Below are positions 24,400-33,491 of a stretch of DNA of 64,000 nt, piece by piece. Location: the NCBI GenBank assembly GCA_964482435.1, contig CAYZXL010000012.1, positions 50,974 to 114,973 of the forward strand, in the 5' to 3' direction. Under the pieces are notes generated by a model, which had not been told where the DNA came from, ran no database searches, and worked only from the letters and a program-made list of their open reading frames with translations. The translations under genes were made by a program, and so were the position numbers. How positions within the stretch are numbered: position 1 is the first letter of the stretch; every line of letters begins with the position of its first letter. Source of the stretch: CAYZXL01 sp964482435 (GTDB lineage: Bacteria > Auribacterota > JABMQX01).

Positions 24400-25404
24400 T
24401 TACCTCTTCCCGGCCATCAGCTCGATCAGGTCAACGCACCGGACCGAATACGCCCACTCGTTGTCGTACCAGCCGAAGACCTTCACCATGTTCTTGTCAA
24501 TCATCATCGTTGACAGCGAGTCGAATATGCACGAGTGGCTGTTCCCGACGATGTCCACTGAGACAATCGGGTCGGTGCAGTACTCCAGAATTCCTTTCAT
24601 CCTGCCCTCGGCGGCTTCCTTGAACGCGGCGTTGACCTCTTCCGCGGTGGTTTCCTTCTCGAGCACCACCACCAGGTCCGTAAGAGACCCGACCGGCGTC
24701 GGCACCCTCAAGGCAACGCCGTTCAGCTTCCCGGTCAGTTCGGGGATGACAAGCCCAATGGCCTTCGCCGCCCCGGTCGTCGTCGGAATAATGCTAAGGT
24801 TTGCGGCACGCGCCCGACGAAGGTCCTTGTGCGGCAGGTCGAGGAGTTTCTGGTCGTTTGTGTAGGAGTGGATGGTCGTCATCAACCCCTTCACGATTCC
24901 GAACTTGTCACTCAGGACTTTTGCCATCGGCGCAAGGCAGTTAGTCGTGCACGAGGCGTTCGAGATAATGTTGTATTCGGCCTTGTAGGTATTGTCGTTG
25001 ACGCCCATCACTATCGTGGCATCCACCTTATCCTTCGCGGGAACCGTCAACAGAACCTTCTTCGCCCCCGCCGTCAGATGCTTCGCAACCTCGTCCTTCT
25101 TCGTGAACTTTCCCGTTGACTCCAGCGCGTACTCGACCCCGAGCGCCTTCCAGGGAAGCTCACCCGGATCCTTGACACACAAGACCTTAATCTCGTCCTT
25201 GCCAACGACGATGTATTCGCCCTCGACCTTGATGGGCTGAGGATACCTCCCATAGGAGGAGTCATATTTCAGAAGATGAGCAAGAGTTGCAGCATCCGTA
25301 ATATCGTTTGCGGCGACAACCTCGAATCCGCCTCTCTGCTGCATCTCCTTGAACACCATTCGACCGATTCTGCCGAAGCCGTTGATCCCAACGCGAATTG
25401 CCAT
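24400..25404 (-). CDS. gap: Glyceraldehyde-3-phosphate dehydrogenase, type I
   Basis: A 334-residue NAD-linked dehydrogenase. The Rossmann start is MAIRVGINGFGRIGRMVF; VVAANDITD carries the aspartate D34 that favours NAD over NADP. The catalytic cysteine is C152 in ISNASCTTNCLAP, and the C-terminus contains WYDNEWAYSVRCVDL. AAGGAGGTAAGTTTT before the ATG is an ideal ribosome-binding site. It is the first gene of gap-pgk-tpiA-secG, with a likely promoter at 25463-25491. Confidence 0.97.
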   Translation of the reverse strand: MAIRVGINGFGRIGRMVFKEMQQRGGFEVVAANDITDAATLAHLLKYDSSYGRYPQPIKVEGEYIVVGKDEIKVLCVKDPGELPWKALGVEYALESTGKFTKKDEVAKHLTAGAKKVLLTVPAKDKVDATIVMGVNDNTYKAEYNIISNASCTTNCLAPMAKVLSDKFGIVKGLMTTIHSYTNDQKLLDLPHKDLRRARAANLSIIPTTTGAAKAIGLVIPELTGKLNGVALRVPTPVGSLTDLVVVLEKETTAEEVNAAFKEAAEGRMKGILEYCTDPIVSVDIVGNSHSCIFDSLSTMMIDKNMVKVFGWYDNEWAYSVRCVDLIELMAGKR

Positions 25405-25462
25405 AAAACTTACCTCCTTGCTCAGTTGTCCTGTTTGCGATTGACTTTTGGCACGTTAAAAA

Positions 25463-25491
25463 TCTTCCCATACGCAGCTTTCAGTGTCAAG
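25463..25491 (-). promoter_or_regulatory. Possible promoter of the glycolytic operon
   Basis: On the minus strand TTGACA (25491-25486) is followed 17 bases later by GAAGAT (25468-25463). The -35 is perfect and the -10 poor, so an activator or a shifted -10 is possible. It is 58 bases before the gap start. Confidence 0.42.
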
Positions 25492-25639
25492 CCCTTTCGC
25501 CCCGGGGTGCGGCTACGCCTCAGTGCCAGGTGGGGCTTTGTACCGGCGGCATCTTGTCCGCGCGGACGCGGCGGAGGGCGTTGGGTCAATTCCCGGACGG
25601 CATGAGAGAGAGTGGAACGAGGAGCCTGCCTGAATTGGA

Positions 25640-25921
25640 TGTGGCGCCCCCTGCGGGGGCTTAGGGTTGGTTTGTCTGCTCGGAATCCACGGGCTTACGC
25701 CCGAGGCAAGGGGAATTCCGCCCCTGCCGGGGCTGAGGAAAAGAAGCCGACCTCGTGCCCCCTGCAAAGACAGGGTCCCCGCCTGCGGTGGCCACACAAA
25801 TAATAAGCCATGCGAGATTTGCTCAATCCCGCCGAAGGCGGGATGAAACACAGTAGCCACGGGTGTCAACCCGTGGAACCAGATGCCCAAATTCAATTAA
25901 GCCCCCGCAGGGGGCGACACA
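25640..25921. repeat. Composite non-coding element with ~24-bp inverted ends
   Basis: The left end (25640-25663) contains GGCGCCCCCTGCGGGGGCTTA and the right end (25898-25921) contains TAAGCCCCCGCAGGGGGCG, an inverted match over ~22 bases. Between them lie at least three further hairpins (CCACGGGCTTACGCCCGAGG, CCGCCGAAGGCGG, CCACGGGTGTCAACCCGTGG). No protein-coding content is visible. Confidence 0.65.
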
Positions 25922-26076
25922 AAATGAGGCATACCCCCTCGAAGATTCTCCTGCACCGGATCATCACCGCGAACGGGCGCCGTTGCAGTTGACCGGCCGA
26001 AGCCTTGCTCGAGGCCCATGCTCAGAGTCTGCCACTCAAATGTAGCCGCGCCCCCCTGGACGGCACATGCGTTTCC

Positions 26077-26104
26077 TTGCACTGGCGGGAAGAGCGGATA
26101 TAAT
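26077..26104 (+). promoter_or_regulatory. Promoter-like site upstream of the large glycosidase
   Basis: TTGCAC (26077-26082), a 16-base spacer and a perfect TATAAT (26099-26104). It is 116 bases before the glycosidase ATG and just past the repeat-rich region. Confidence 0.5.
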
Positions 26105-26220
26105 GGCCGTGAGAACAACGCTGAGGGTCGCGCGAATGTCGCCATAGGCCCGGCGTGTGTTTTGGCTGTGCCGACCTTCAGAAACTCAGGAACAAGAAGC
26201 TCGCTGCGAAGGAGGGTGAA

Positions 26221-29200
26221 ATGAGAACACTGTCGGTCCTTTTCCTGTGCTCAATGCTGATTGTCTGTGTGGGGAACATTCTGCCGGAGTGTCATTCGTC
26301 GGTCGCACCGGAATCGAAGGGGATGCCAGAGGTCGGAACACCAGTTGACGTCGCTCCGTACGGTTATCCGCTCCCGGCGGAGGAGTGCATGTCCGGAAAG
26401 GCAACCGGCGTCATCTGGGAAGACCCGAGGGACATCACAAAGGTGGTCGTGGGCTACGGCGAGAAAGCCCCGGCAGTTGCCGTGCTGGAAGCAAAGCTCC
26501 AGTATTGGCAGTCCCAGTGGCCTCGTCGCCGTATTCCCCGGGACGTCGAATCGGGTGCTGGAGGCTCAGGCTGGCTCGACATCGGCGATTGGTACAATGG
26601 CGGCTGGAAGGATGCCGATGTGGACGTTTCGGTCTCGAAGGAAGCCGCCACTTATACCTTCCGCCCCGTCAACGCGAAGGAATTCCCGGACATGAAGGAT
26701 TTCGACGCGAAATACCGCACGACCCTCAAGCTCCGCCTTGTCTTCCCCGATGCGATGCCTGAGATAAAAAGCTTTCAGGCCTTCTCCGATTCCATCTGGC
26801 AGCGGGAGGATGTGGTCATCGAATGGGACGGCCCGGAGGGCAAGGGCCAACTTATGGCCGCCAAGGTGGAGGTGTTCAATGGAAAAATGCCGCAACTGCC
26901 CCCAGCACCTCAGCCTGCGGGAATAGGGCCGCCTCCGCCGGGACCGATAAACACTGGTGCGGCGGGAAGGGGATTCACCATGGGCTTCCCCGTCGCTTAC
27001 ACCAAAAGCCCCAACGTCAACTCCTTCGATAAGACAATTGTCACCGTTCGTGCTCCCGCGCATAGCTTCTCCTTCGCCATGGACGACATTGTGCGCGGCG
27101 AGAGGGTTTTCATCCCCGACTTCGGCGCCCTCGTGAAAAAGGCCTCCGATTCCGCGACCTACGAGTCAGTCAAGGCTGACTGGGAGAAGAAAAAGGGCGC
27201 GGACATCTACAGCCGCGTTCTGACTATGCCGGAGCAGACGTTCGAGCGAGCTTGGAATGCCATGCCTCAGAAGGGGCAGCATTACATTCCGCTCGATTGC
27301 GAGGGAAGCCGCCAGCATTTCGGCGTGGAAGCCAACGGAGATGTGTTTGCCCACGTCGGCTGGGTTCGCAGAATCAGGGGTAAAGATACCGGGAGGCTTC
27401 TCTGGGACGGAGACGATGTCCGATACGGCTTTGGCTTTCCCAGCTCAAGACCGGTCAGTCGCCACATCCTCGAAGGCTGCCTCCCGATTATTATCACCGA
27501 ATGGAAAGAAGGGAACGTGTTCTATCGGCAAACCGCCTTCACCTCTCCTCTTGAGAAGGACATTCTTGCCGCCGAACCTTTGAACGCGGACGACACCATC
27601 GTTCTTCTCATGAAGGTGGACCTCGAAAACGCTGCCGATAGTCCCGCTTCCGCAAAGTTTCGCGTTTCCGTGAGCGCGGGAGGCGACCGCCCGTTCCGCG
27701 AGAAAGACGGCCTCATCTTCACGGAGCGCCCCGGCCAGAATATTTTCTGGATGCACATTGACTCGAAGGGGAAAGGCTCATTCGAGTCGGAAGGCCAGAG
27801 TATCATCTACAAGGTCGAAGTCCCGGCACGCCAGAAGCATTCCATCTTCGTCAAAATCCCCTTCATCAATCTGTCCACGGACGACGAGCTTGCGCGCCTC
27901 AAGGAACTCGACGTGGAAAAGGAACTTCCGAGAGTCGCCGAGTTCTGGCGAAAGAGGATTGACGCCGGAACGCAAATCTCCACGCCCGAGCCATGGGTCA
28001 GTTCATTTTATCGCGCAGATGTCGGCCATCTCCTCATCAACACTGAGCGGGAAGTCGGCTCCGACCGGTACATGGCGAAAGTCGGAACGTTCCACTACGG
28101 GGTGTATAGCAACGAGTCGTGCATGATGATTAGCGACCTCGACCGGCGCGGTTATCACGACAAAGCCGAAAAGGCCCTCGAGTCCTTCCTCCACTATCAG
28201 GGTACGGAGGGCCTCCCCGGCGCCTTCTCCAGCAAGGAAGGGCAATTCTATGGTGTCGGCGACTACGAAGCTGGCGGATATAACCAGCACCACGGCTGGG
28301 TTCTCTGGTGCCTCGGAGAGCATTACTGGTACACCAGAGATAAGGAGTGGCTCGAGAGAGCCGCACCGAAAATCGTCAAGGGCTGCGACTGGATTATCCG
28401 CGAGCGGCGATTGCACATGGCGAAATGCGACCAGCCGCACCGCGTCATCGAGCGCGGGTTGCTCCCCCAGGGACGGCTCGAGGACATCGGCGACTGGTGG
28501 TGCTGGCTCTCGACGAATGTTTATAGCTGGTGGGGGATGGACAACGCGGCAAAAGCCCTCAAGGACATCGGACATCCCGAAGCCGACCGCCTCGTCGCCG
28601 AAGCCGATAGCTACGGCAAAGACCTCCTCGCCGCATTCAACGAAGCAATGGTTCGCTCGCCCGTCGTGAGGCTGAGGGATGGGTCGTATATCCCGCACAT
28701 TCCGTCGCGAGTCCACCGCCGCGGTCGCTCTTTCGGCTGGATCACCGAGACCCTCGAAGGCGCCATCCATCTCGTTCGCTGCGGACTGTTGAAGCCCTGG
28801 GACGAAAGGTCAACGTGGATTATGAAAGACTTCGAGGACAACCTCTATCTATCCAATCAGTTCGGCTATACCGTCCCCGACTTCGATAAGTACTGGTTCG
28901 ACAGAGGCGGCTTTTCCATGCAGCCGAGCCTCCTTTGCAGCCCCATCCCTTACCTCTTCCGCGACGAGGTCAAGCACTATCTGCGGGCCTACTTCAACTC
29001 CTTCGCCGTCGGGTTTTTCCCCGACACGTGCATGTTGACCGAGCACCCGCTCCCGAACATGGGCGACTTCACGGGCGACCATTACAAGGCTTCCGACGAA
29101 TCGAATTCCACCTTCTGGCTCAGGCTCATGTTCATTCAAGAAGAGGGCGGCGAGCTCTACCTCGGCAAGGCAATTCCGCGATACTGGCTCAAGGACGGGC

Positions 29201-29526
29201 AGAAGATTTCCATCAAGGGAGCGGCGACTTATTTTGGGCCGATGAGCTTCGAGATGCGCTCGTTTGTCAACGAGGGGCGAATCGAAATGACGCTCGATCC
29301 CCCGACGAGGAACGCCCCCAAAGCCATCCACGTCCGCTTCCGCCACCCCGACGGCAAACCCATCACCCGCGTCACCCTCAACGGCCAACCCTGTCCGAAT
29401 TTCGACCCCAAAACCGAACTTGTGAACCTCCCGGGAATCAAGGAGAAAACCGAAATAGTCGCGTACTACGGCACGCCGCGAGTGGTAGAATCAGGGTTGT
29501 CACCGAGAATGGGAGGAGATGAGTAA
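26221..29526 (+). CDS. Very large secreted glycosidase-like protein with a six-hairpin domain
   Basis: An 1101-residue protein. Start 26221 is chosen over 26155 because AAGGAGGGTGAA precedes it and a signal peptide (MRTLSVLFLCSMLIVCVGNI) begins there. Residues ~30-560 are beta-rich; residues ~600-1000 look like an (alpha/alpha)6 barrel: NESCMMISDLDRRGYHDKAE, NQHHGWVLWCLGEHYWYTRD and DIGDWWCWLSTNVYSWWGMD, typical of inverting glycosidases of the six-hairpin superfamily. The C-terminus is a beta-sandwich (IHVRFRHPDGKPITRVTLNG). The general acid and base cannot be fixed by eye, so no GH family is claimed. It stands alone in a plus-strand segment after a long repeat region. A polysaccharide substrate is inferred. 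Confidence 0.8.
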   Translation: MRTLSVLFLCSMLIVCVGNILPECHSSVAPESKGMPEVGTPVDVAPYGYPLPAEECMSGKATGVIWEDPRDITKVVVGYGEKAPAVAVLEAKLQYWQSQWPRRRIPRDVESGAGGSGWLDIGDWYNGGWKDADVDVSVSKEAATYTFRPVNAKEFPDMKDFDAKYRTTLKLRLVFPDAMPEIKSFQAFSDSIWQREDVVIEWDGPEGKGQLMAAKVEVFNGKMPQLPPAPQPAGIGPPPPGPINTGAAGRGFTMGFPVAYTKSPNVNSFDKTIVTVRAPAHSFSFAMDDIVRGERVFIPDFGALVKKASDSATYESVKADWEKKKGADIYSRVLTMPEQTFERAWNAMPQKGQHYIPLDCEGSRQHFGVEANGDVFAHVGWVRRIRGKDTGRLLWDGDDVRYGFGFPSSRPVSRHILEGCLPIIITEWKEGNVFYRQTAFTSPLEKDILAAEPLNADDTIVLLMKVDLENAADSPASAKFRVSVSAGGDRPFREKDGLIFTERPGQNIFWMHIDSKGKGSFESEGQSIIYKVEVPARQKHSIFVKIPFINLSTDDELARLKELDVEKELPRVAEFWRKRIDAGTQISTPEPWVSSFYRADVGHLLINTEREVGSDRYMAKVGTFHYGVYSNESCMMISDLDRRGYHDKAEKALESFLHYQGTEGLPGAFSSKEGQFYGVGDYEAGGYNQHHGWVLWCLGEHYWYTRDKEWLERAAPKIVKGCDWIIRERRLHMAKCDQPHRVIERGLLPQGRLEDIGDWWCWLSTNVYSWWGMDNAAKALKDIGHPEADRLVAEADSYGKDLLAAFNEAMVRSPVVRLRDGSYIPHIPSRVHRRGRSFGWITETLEGAIHLVRCGLLKPWDERSTWIMKDFEDNLYLSNQFGYTVPDFDKYWFDRGGFSMQPSLLCSPIPYLFRDEVKHYLRAYFNSFAVGFFPDTCMLTEHPLPNMGDFTGDHYKASDESNSTFWLRLMFIQEEGGELYLGKAIPRYWLKDGQKISIKGAATYFGPMSFEMRSFVNEGRIEMTLDPPTRNAPKAIHVRFRHPDGKPITRVTLNGQPCPNFDPKTELVNLPGIKEKTEIVAYYGTPRVVESGLSPRMGGDE

Positions 29527-29910
29527 TCTCTCGCCTTCAGGGGGAGTCGCCGCGGGCTCGCCGCCCGCGCGAAACGCGCCGACCAGCCGGGTGGCCGGTG
29601 AGCCGCTTGTTTTCTCCACAAGTGGGCACGCGCGGACGGCAGGCGTCCTTGAGTGGAAATCACCCAGTCTCCCTCTGGTTATCCTGTTTGGGTCCGGGGG
29701 TTTCCCGGCTATACGGTTGACCAGCAATCCTGCCCGGAGTAACTGAGCATTGAGCTTTTGTAATTGTGCGAGGCCCCGCTCGCCGAGGGATCGTGTCGGG
29801 CGCAGGACCCGAAATAGGCTGCCTGTTGGGCCCGGGCCAGCGCGCGGTCGGGTTCGCGGCACAGCCTGTCCGCGCACCTATTGGACCCCGAGAGGTCCGG
29901 AGGAGGGACG
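29527..29910. other. Non-coding GC-rich gap
   Basis: Contains several short inverted repeats (for example GCCGGGTGGCCGGTGAG near 29586) and a fragment of the TATCCTGTTTG repeat near 29678. Two open frames in it have no domain or ribosome-binding site. I see no RNA gene. Confidence 0.5.
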
Positions 29911-30927
29911 ATGAGGGCGAAACTGACAATCATGGGGGCAAACGTCGGCCGGTGCTCTGTGCGCCTCATAGTGTTCGCCGCGGCTGGGCTGCTCCTGCTC
30001 TGCGCGGCATTGGTGCTCTTCCTGAGCCTTCGAATTTACGGAACTTACAGGGGTGTCGGATGCACCACGTGGTTTGAGCGGCTTGAAGGAGCGAGCGAGC
30101 GCGGGGAGGCAGAGCGTGCGGCCAGGGCAATCTCGAAGTTCGGCGAGGTTGCTGTGCCGCTCGCGCGCAACCTGTTCGAGCGGGCCTCCGGAGACCCGCG
30201 ACTGGCTCCCGCCGCCGAGGCTCTCGCCCTTTTCGGCCGCCTGCCGGCAACGCTCCTCGCCTCCGCGGCGCAGGACAACGCCCCCAGAGCGCCCTTTCTC
30301 GAGCATGCGTACGCAGAAGTCGCGGACCCAACTTCTTGGCTGGCTCAGGATCTACTCAAGACTGCCTCCTGGGCGAGGCTGACCGACCGCCACCGTGAGC
30401 GGCTCCAGCTCGCAGCCCTTGCGGGCCTACGCCGCAAAGGGCCGGAGGCCTGGCCAGCGATAGGGCCGCTGGTCGAGATGCTGGAGGGTCTGCCGGAGAG
30501 CACCCACACCAAGCTGGAGCACATCTTCCTGATTGACACCCTAAGCGCAATCGCGAGCAGGAGCACCATGGCCGCCCAAAGGGTCGGGGGTGTGGTGGCC
30601 GACAAGGCGAAGAATGTGTACGCTCGGCGCGCGGCCGCGTTGGCGCTCGTCGGCTCGCGCGCAGGCGCGAGGGCATGCGTCCCGGACCTGCTCTCCGGCC
30701 TGGCTGAGACGGACGACGACCGAGAGGTCATCCTAACGTCCGTGGGCCGGCTCCCGGCCAAAGTTGAACTCCCGCTCCGCGCAATATGCGCCCTCGGTCT
30801 CGGGGCGGCGCGGGACCGCGCTGGCCTTCCGCCCTTGAGGGAGGCGTACGCGAGGGAGTCCGACGAACAAATTCAGAAGGTTATCTGGGAGGCTATAGCG
30901 ATGCTAATGAGCAATAGCAGGAGATGA
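29911..30927 (+). CDS. Membrane-anchored HEAT-like repeat protein
   Basis: A 338-residue protein. I chose the ATG at 29911 because GGAGGAGGGACG precedes it. Residues ~18-45 form one membrane segment (LIVFAAAGLLLLCAALVLFL); the rest is alpha-helical and repetitive, with alanine/leucine helices such as RRAAALALVGSRAGARACVP and FGEVAVPLARNLFERA typical of HEAT/PBS-lyase repeats. The soluble part probably lies in the periplasm and binds a partner. It is followed after 6 bp by the RadC-like remnant. The function is unknown; this is a description, not a family assignment. Confidence 0.7.
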   Translation: MRAKLTIMGANVGRCSVRLIVFAAAGLLLLCAALVLFLSLRIYGTYRGVGCTTWFERLEGASERGEAERAARAISKFGEVAVPLARNLFERASGDPRLAPAAEALALFGRLPATLLASAAQDNAPRAPFLEHAYAEVADPTSWLAQDLLKTASWARLTDRHRERLQLAALAGLRRKGPEAWPAIGPLVEMLEGLPESTHTKLEHIFLIDTLSAIASRSTMAAQRVGGVVADKAKNVYARRAAALALVGSRAGARACVPDLLSGLAETDDDREVILTSVGRLPAKVELPLRAICALGLGAARDRAGLPPLREAYARESDEQIQKVIWEAIAMLMSNSRR

Positions 30928-30933
30928 AGTGTC

Positions 30934-31791
30934 ATGGGGCAGTATGTCCACCCGGGCCGGAAGCTGATAGAGGAAGGCCCGGCAAGCCTCACGGACGCCG
31001 AACTCCTGACGATTCTTATCTCGACGGGCATCGCTGGAAAACCGGCCACGAAGATAGCCGAAGAAGTCCTTGGGATGTTCGGCTCGCTGGACGGCATCTG
31101 TAACCGGCCCCTGGAGAGGTTCTTGAAAATCAAGGGTCTCTCGGACCTCAAAATCGCGAGAATCCCTGCGTCACTCGTCGAAGAAGGAGTTCTCCGCGGC
31201 GCGTTGTCTTTTCTTGAAGAGGAAGATCAGGAGCAGCCCGGCGAAGAAGCCGCCGATGTGAGCGAACCACCCGACGCCTCCTCCGCCCGGCGTGCCGAGG
31301 GTGAGCTGTCCCAGAACAATCTGGATGATGATCCAGTAGCCCAGGTAGACGAAGGCGGGCAGCTCAATGAACCAGAGAAAGTAGAAGGGGATTATTGTCA
31401 GGATTCTTGCATGCGGGTAAAGGAGCATGTAAGCGCCCATGACGCCGGAGATGGCGCCGCTGGCGCCAATCATCGGGACGAGCGACTCGCTACTCACGGC
31501 CATCTGAGCAAAAGAGCCGACAGCCCCGCACACGACGTAGAACAAGAGAAACTTTCCGTGCCCGGCGGCATCCTCGATGTTGTTCCCAAAGACCCAAAGA
31601 AAAAGCATGTTTCCGAGGACGTGCCAGAGGCTGCCGTGGAGAAACATGCACGTCAGAAGCGTCAACACCTCCGCACGCTTATGGGACCGCTCGATTCGGT
31701 CAAGCTCGAGCACCAGGCGCTGCCGCTCTTGAAGTTCCCTCATTCTCTCGAAGAAGCCGCGGCTTTCCGTCGGCTGGCGCATGAAATCTGA
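30934..31791 (+). pseudogene. RadC N-terminal (helix-hairpin-helix) remnant running antisense into the rhomboid gene
   Basis: The first ~80 residues match the N-terminal region of RadC: LIEEGPASLTDAELLTILIS, then GKPATKIAEEVLGMFGSLDG and FLKIKGLSDLKIARI. The JAB/MPN metalloprotease domain that follows in RadC (H-x-H and D) is absent. From about 31180 on, the open frame is simply the complement of the rhomboid gene (31171-32007), giving a low-complexity charged tail. AGGAGATGAAGTGTC before the ATG and the 6-bp gap to the HEAT-like gene suggest it was, or is, translated. A free-standing HhH peptide is possible; a truncated radC is more likely. Confidence 0.65.
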
Positions 31792-32007
31792 CTTTAGCCT
31801 CTCCCACGCCCTGGCATACTCAGCCCTGTCAAGCTGCCTCACGAACAAACCGGGAATGAACCCGAAACGATAGGTCAGGTTGAGGGTCACGCGCTCGCTT
31901 CCGAAGGGGGCCTGGAGAATGAAAATCCAGATGTTGAGGATGATGAGGGCAATCGTGACGTACGGGAATGTTCGGGTGCGATTCCTATCTTTGAGAGGAA
32001 TGAACAT
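31171..32007 (-). CDS. Rhomboid family intramembrane serine protease
   Basis: A 278-residue membrane protease that cuts substrates within the lipid bilayer. The catalytic serine is in MIGASGAISGVMGAY and the histidine in GWFAHIGGFFAGLLL; the LHGSLWHVLGNMLFLWVFG segment is the conserved loop and TM2. About six to seven membrane segments are visible. A charged insertion of ~60 residues (around AWERLKSDFMRQPTESRG) between TM1 and TM2 is larger than usual. Its 3' end overlaps the RadC remnant on the other strand. Substrates are unknown. Confidence 0.93.
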   Translation of the reverse strand: MFIPLKDRNRTRTFPYVTIALIILNIWIFILQAPFGSERVTLNLTYRFGFIPGLFVRQLDRAEYARAWERLKSDFMRQPTESRGFFERMRELQERQRLVLELDRIERSHKRAEVLTLLTCMFLHGSLWHVLGNMLFLWVFGNNIEDAAGHGKFLLFYVVCGAVGSFAQMAVSSESLVPMIGASGAISGVMGAYMLLYPHARILTIIPFYFLWFIELPAFVYLGYWIIIQIVLGQLTLGTPGGGGVGWFAHIGGFFAGLLLIFLFKKRQRAAENSFFDE

Positions 32008-32045
32008 CTTGCTTCAGGGACCCCTCACTCGGTTCCTTAGCGGGT

Positions 32046-33251
32046 TCACTTGGTTTTCACAAGAAACGCGCTGACTTCGTAGCCTGCGAGTTTATCCTCT
32101 TCGGCAGTGAAAAGCACCCTCTTTTTGTAGCTCCTGGAAACCTCGTCAATCTCTTCCATGTCGGAGTTGTCGTAGTATATGACGACAAATGCCGGGTCCG
32201 GGGCGGGTTTCCCTTGCTTCGCGGCGAAGTCCGCGCGGAACTTGATTTTTGCTCCTTCGGGCCAGGCCCCTGTCAGGTCCGCAACGACTATTGCCTCCAC
32301 ATGACGAACCTTTTTATCCGTGTCGAGCTTTGCTTGTGTTATGACGATTGTCGGGAAACCCTCCTTGAGAACGTTAGAAATCTGCTCTTCTCCTTCCTCG
32401 GGGGAAGGGTCCGGCTTTCCTCCCTCAAAGGCAATCCGCGGAAGCGCTTTCTCGTCGGGCACCGCGGCGAGCCGCTTGGCGAGGGGCTGAGAAAGCTTCA
32501 CGGTTTCCGCAAGGATGGCTCGCTGGCGCCACCCGCTCAGCTCGGCGCGCAGATTAGCCATTTCCTGCTGAGTCGTCTCCACCTGGGCTTTGACGCCGCC
32601 AAGCTGTTTCTCGTATTTTTCGACAGTGACTTTATTCAGTTCCTCAACGGCTTTCCGCCGAATCTCGAGCTGCTTTCTCTGTTCGTCAAGCACGCCCACC
32701 TGACGCTTGAGATCGGCCTTTTCCTCCTCCAGCCTTTTTCGCTCGCGGCTCAACTGCTCAAAACCAAAAACGCCTTCTGCCTGGGCTTTCTTCATCCGCT
32801 CAAGGCGAGCCTTCACCTCAGCGTTCTCCGGGTCAATATCGAGATATTGTTGATAGAGAATGCTCGCCGCATCGAGATTGCCGGCATCGAACAGCGTGTC
32901 GGCACGGTCTTTCAATGAACGTAGCTGCATCCTGCCAAGGCAGTCTTTCGCAGCTTTGTTGAACCGCGAGTTCGGGAACCTCCGAGTATGCTCGCGCAAA
33001 ACCTGGTCTGCCTCGAAGTAATTGCGAGAATCGTAGTGGTACATGCCAACCAGAAACAGCGCTTCGTTCACATAGGGGGATTCGGGATAATACCGCACCA
33101 ATTGCCGGTAGAACAGCAGCGCGGCCTCCTTTCTTCCCTCGGCTTCGGCCGCCTTGGCTTGCGAAAAAAGACGGCTGTCACTCTGAGCAAAAAGCGACGG
33201 GGTCAAAAGAACAACCCACAAGGCTATCAATAAGCGTCCTCTAAAACTCAT
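32046..33251 (-). CDS. Exported TPR/coiled-coil protein (YbgF/BamD-like)
   Basis: A 401-residue periplasmic protein. The ATG at 33251 is 9 bases after AGGAGGT; an in-frame ATG at 33257 is too close to it. A signal peptide covers residues 1-21 (MSFRGRLLIALWVVLLTPSL). Tetratricopeptide repeats follow (LLFYRQLVRYYPESPYVNEA, then FEADQVLREHTRRFPNSRFN), as in BamD and YbgF. Residues ~160-240 are a coiled coil (LEEEKADLKRQVGVLDEQRK). The C-terminus is a beta-rich domain without obvious family. It probably scaffolds envelope assembly; that role is inferred from the repeats. Confidence 0.82.
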   Translation of the reverse strand: MSFRGRLLIALWVVLLTPSLFAQSDSRLFSQAKAAEAEGRKEAALLFYRQLVRYYPESPYVNEALFLVGMYHYDSRNYFEADQVLREHTRRFPNSRFNKAAKDCLGRMQLRSLKDRADTLFDAGNLDAASILYQQYLDIDPENAEVKARLERMKKAQAEGVFGFEQLSRERKRLEEEKADLKRQVGVLDEQRKQLEIRRKAVEELNKVTVEKYEKQLGGVKAQVETTQQEMANLRAELSGWRQRAILAETVKLSQPLAKRLAAVPDEKALPRIAFEGGKPDPSPEEGEEQISNVLKEGFPTIVITQAKLDTDKKVRHVEAIVVADLTGAWPEGAKIKFRADFAAKQGKPAPDPAFVVIYYDNSDMEEIDEVSRSYKKRVLFTAEEDKLAGYEVSAFLVKTK

Positions 33252-33491
33252 CTCCATTACCTCCTTTTTGTCCGTTGCCTCTTGGCGTTTGAAACGAGGC
33301 GCCAAATTCCACGGAGCCTCACCGCCTCAGGGACGCAGGGCGTCCAGCAGCAGTGGCCCGGGGTATTTTGAGCAAGAATTGTGCCCATCTCCGGGGCTTC
33401 CTTTCCGCGGAACATTTCGTCAAACCGAGTGTCTAAAAGAGTGAAATGAAACGCAAGGCTTCCTGAAAAACAACAATGCCGGAGGCTGCAA

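Larger units (their letters stand above)
25492..26220. other. Long repeat-rich non-coding region upstream of the large glycosidase
   Basis: About 730 bp without a credible gene. It holds the composite repeat at 25640-25921, several GC-rich hairpins (for example around CACGGGTGTCAACCCGTGG at 25858-25876) and a promoter-like site at 26077-26104. The open frames here are proline- and glycine-rich and follow the hairpins, so I do not call them genes. Confidence 0.65.

Noticed and set aside
25513..25896. 127-codon minus-strand open frame in the repeat-rich region
   Set aside because: Its translation is made of hairpin-repeat peptides and Pro/Gly stretches; it coincides with the composite repeat.
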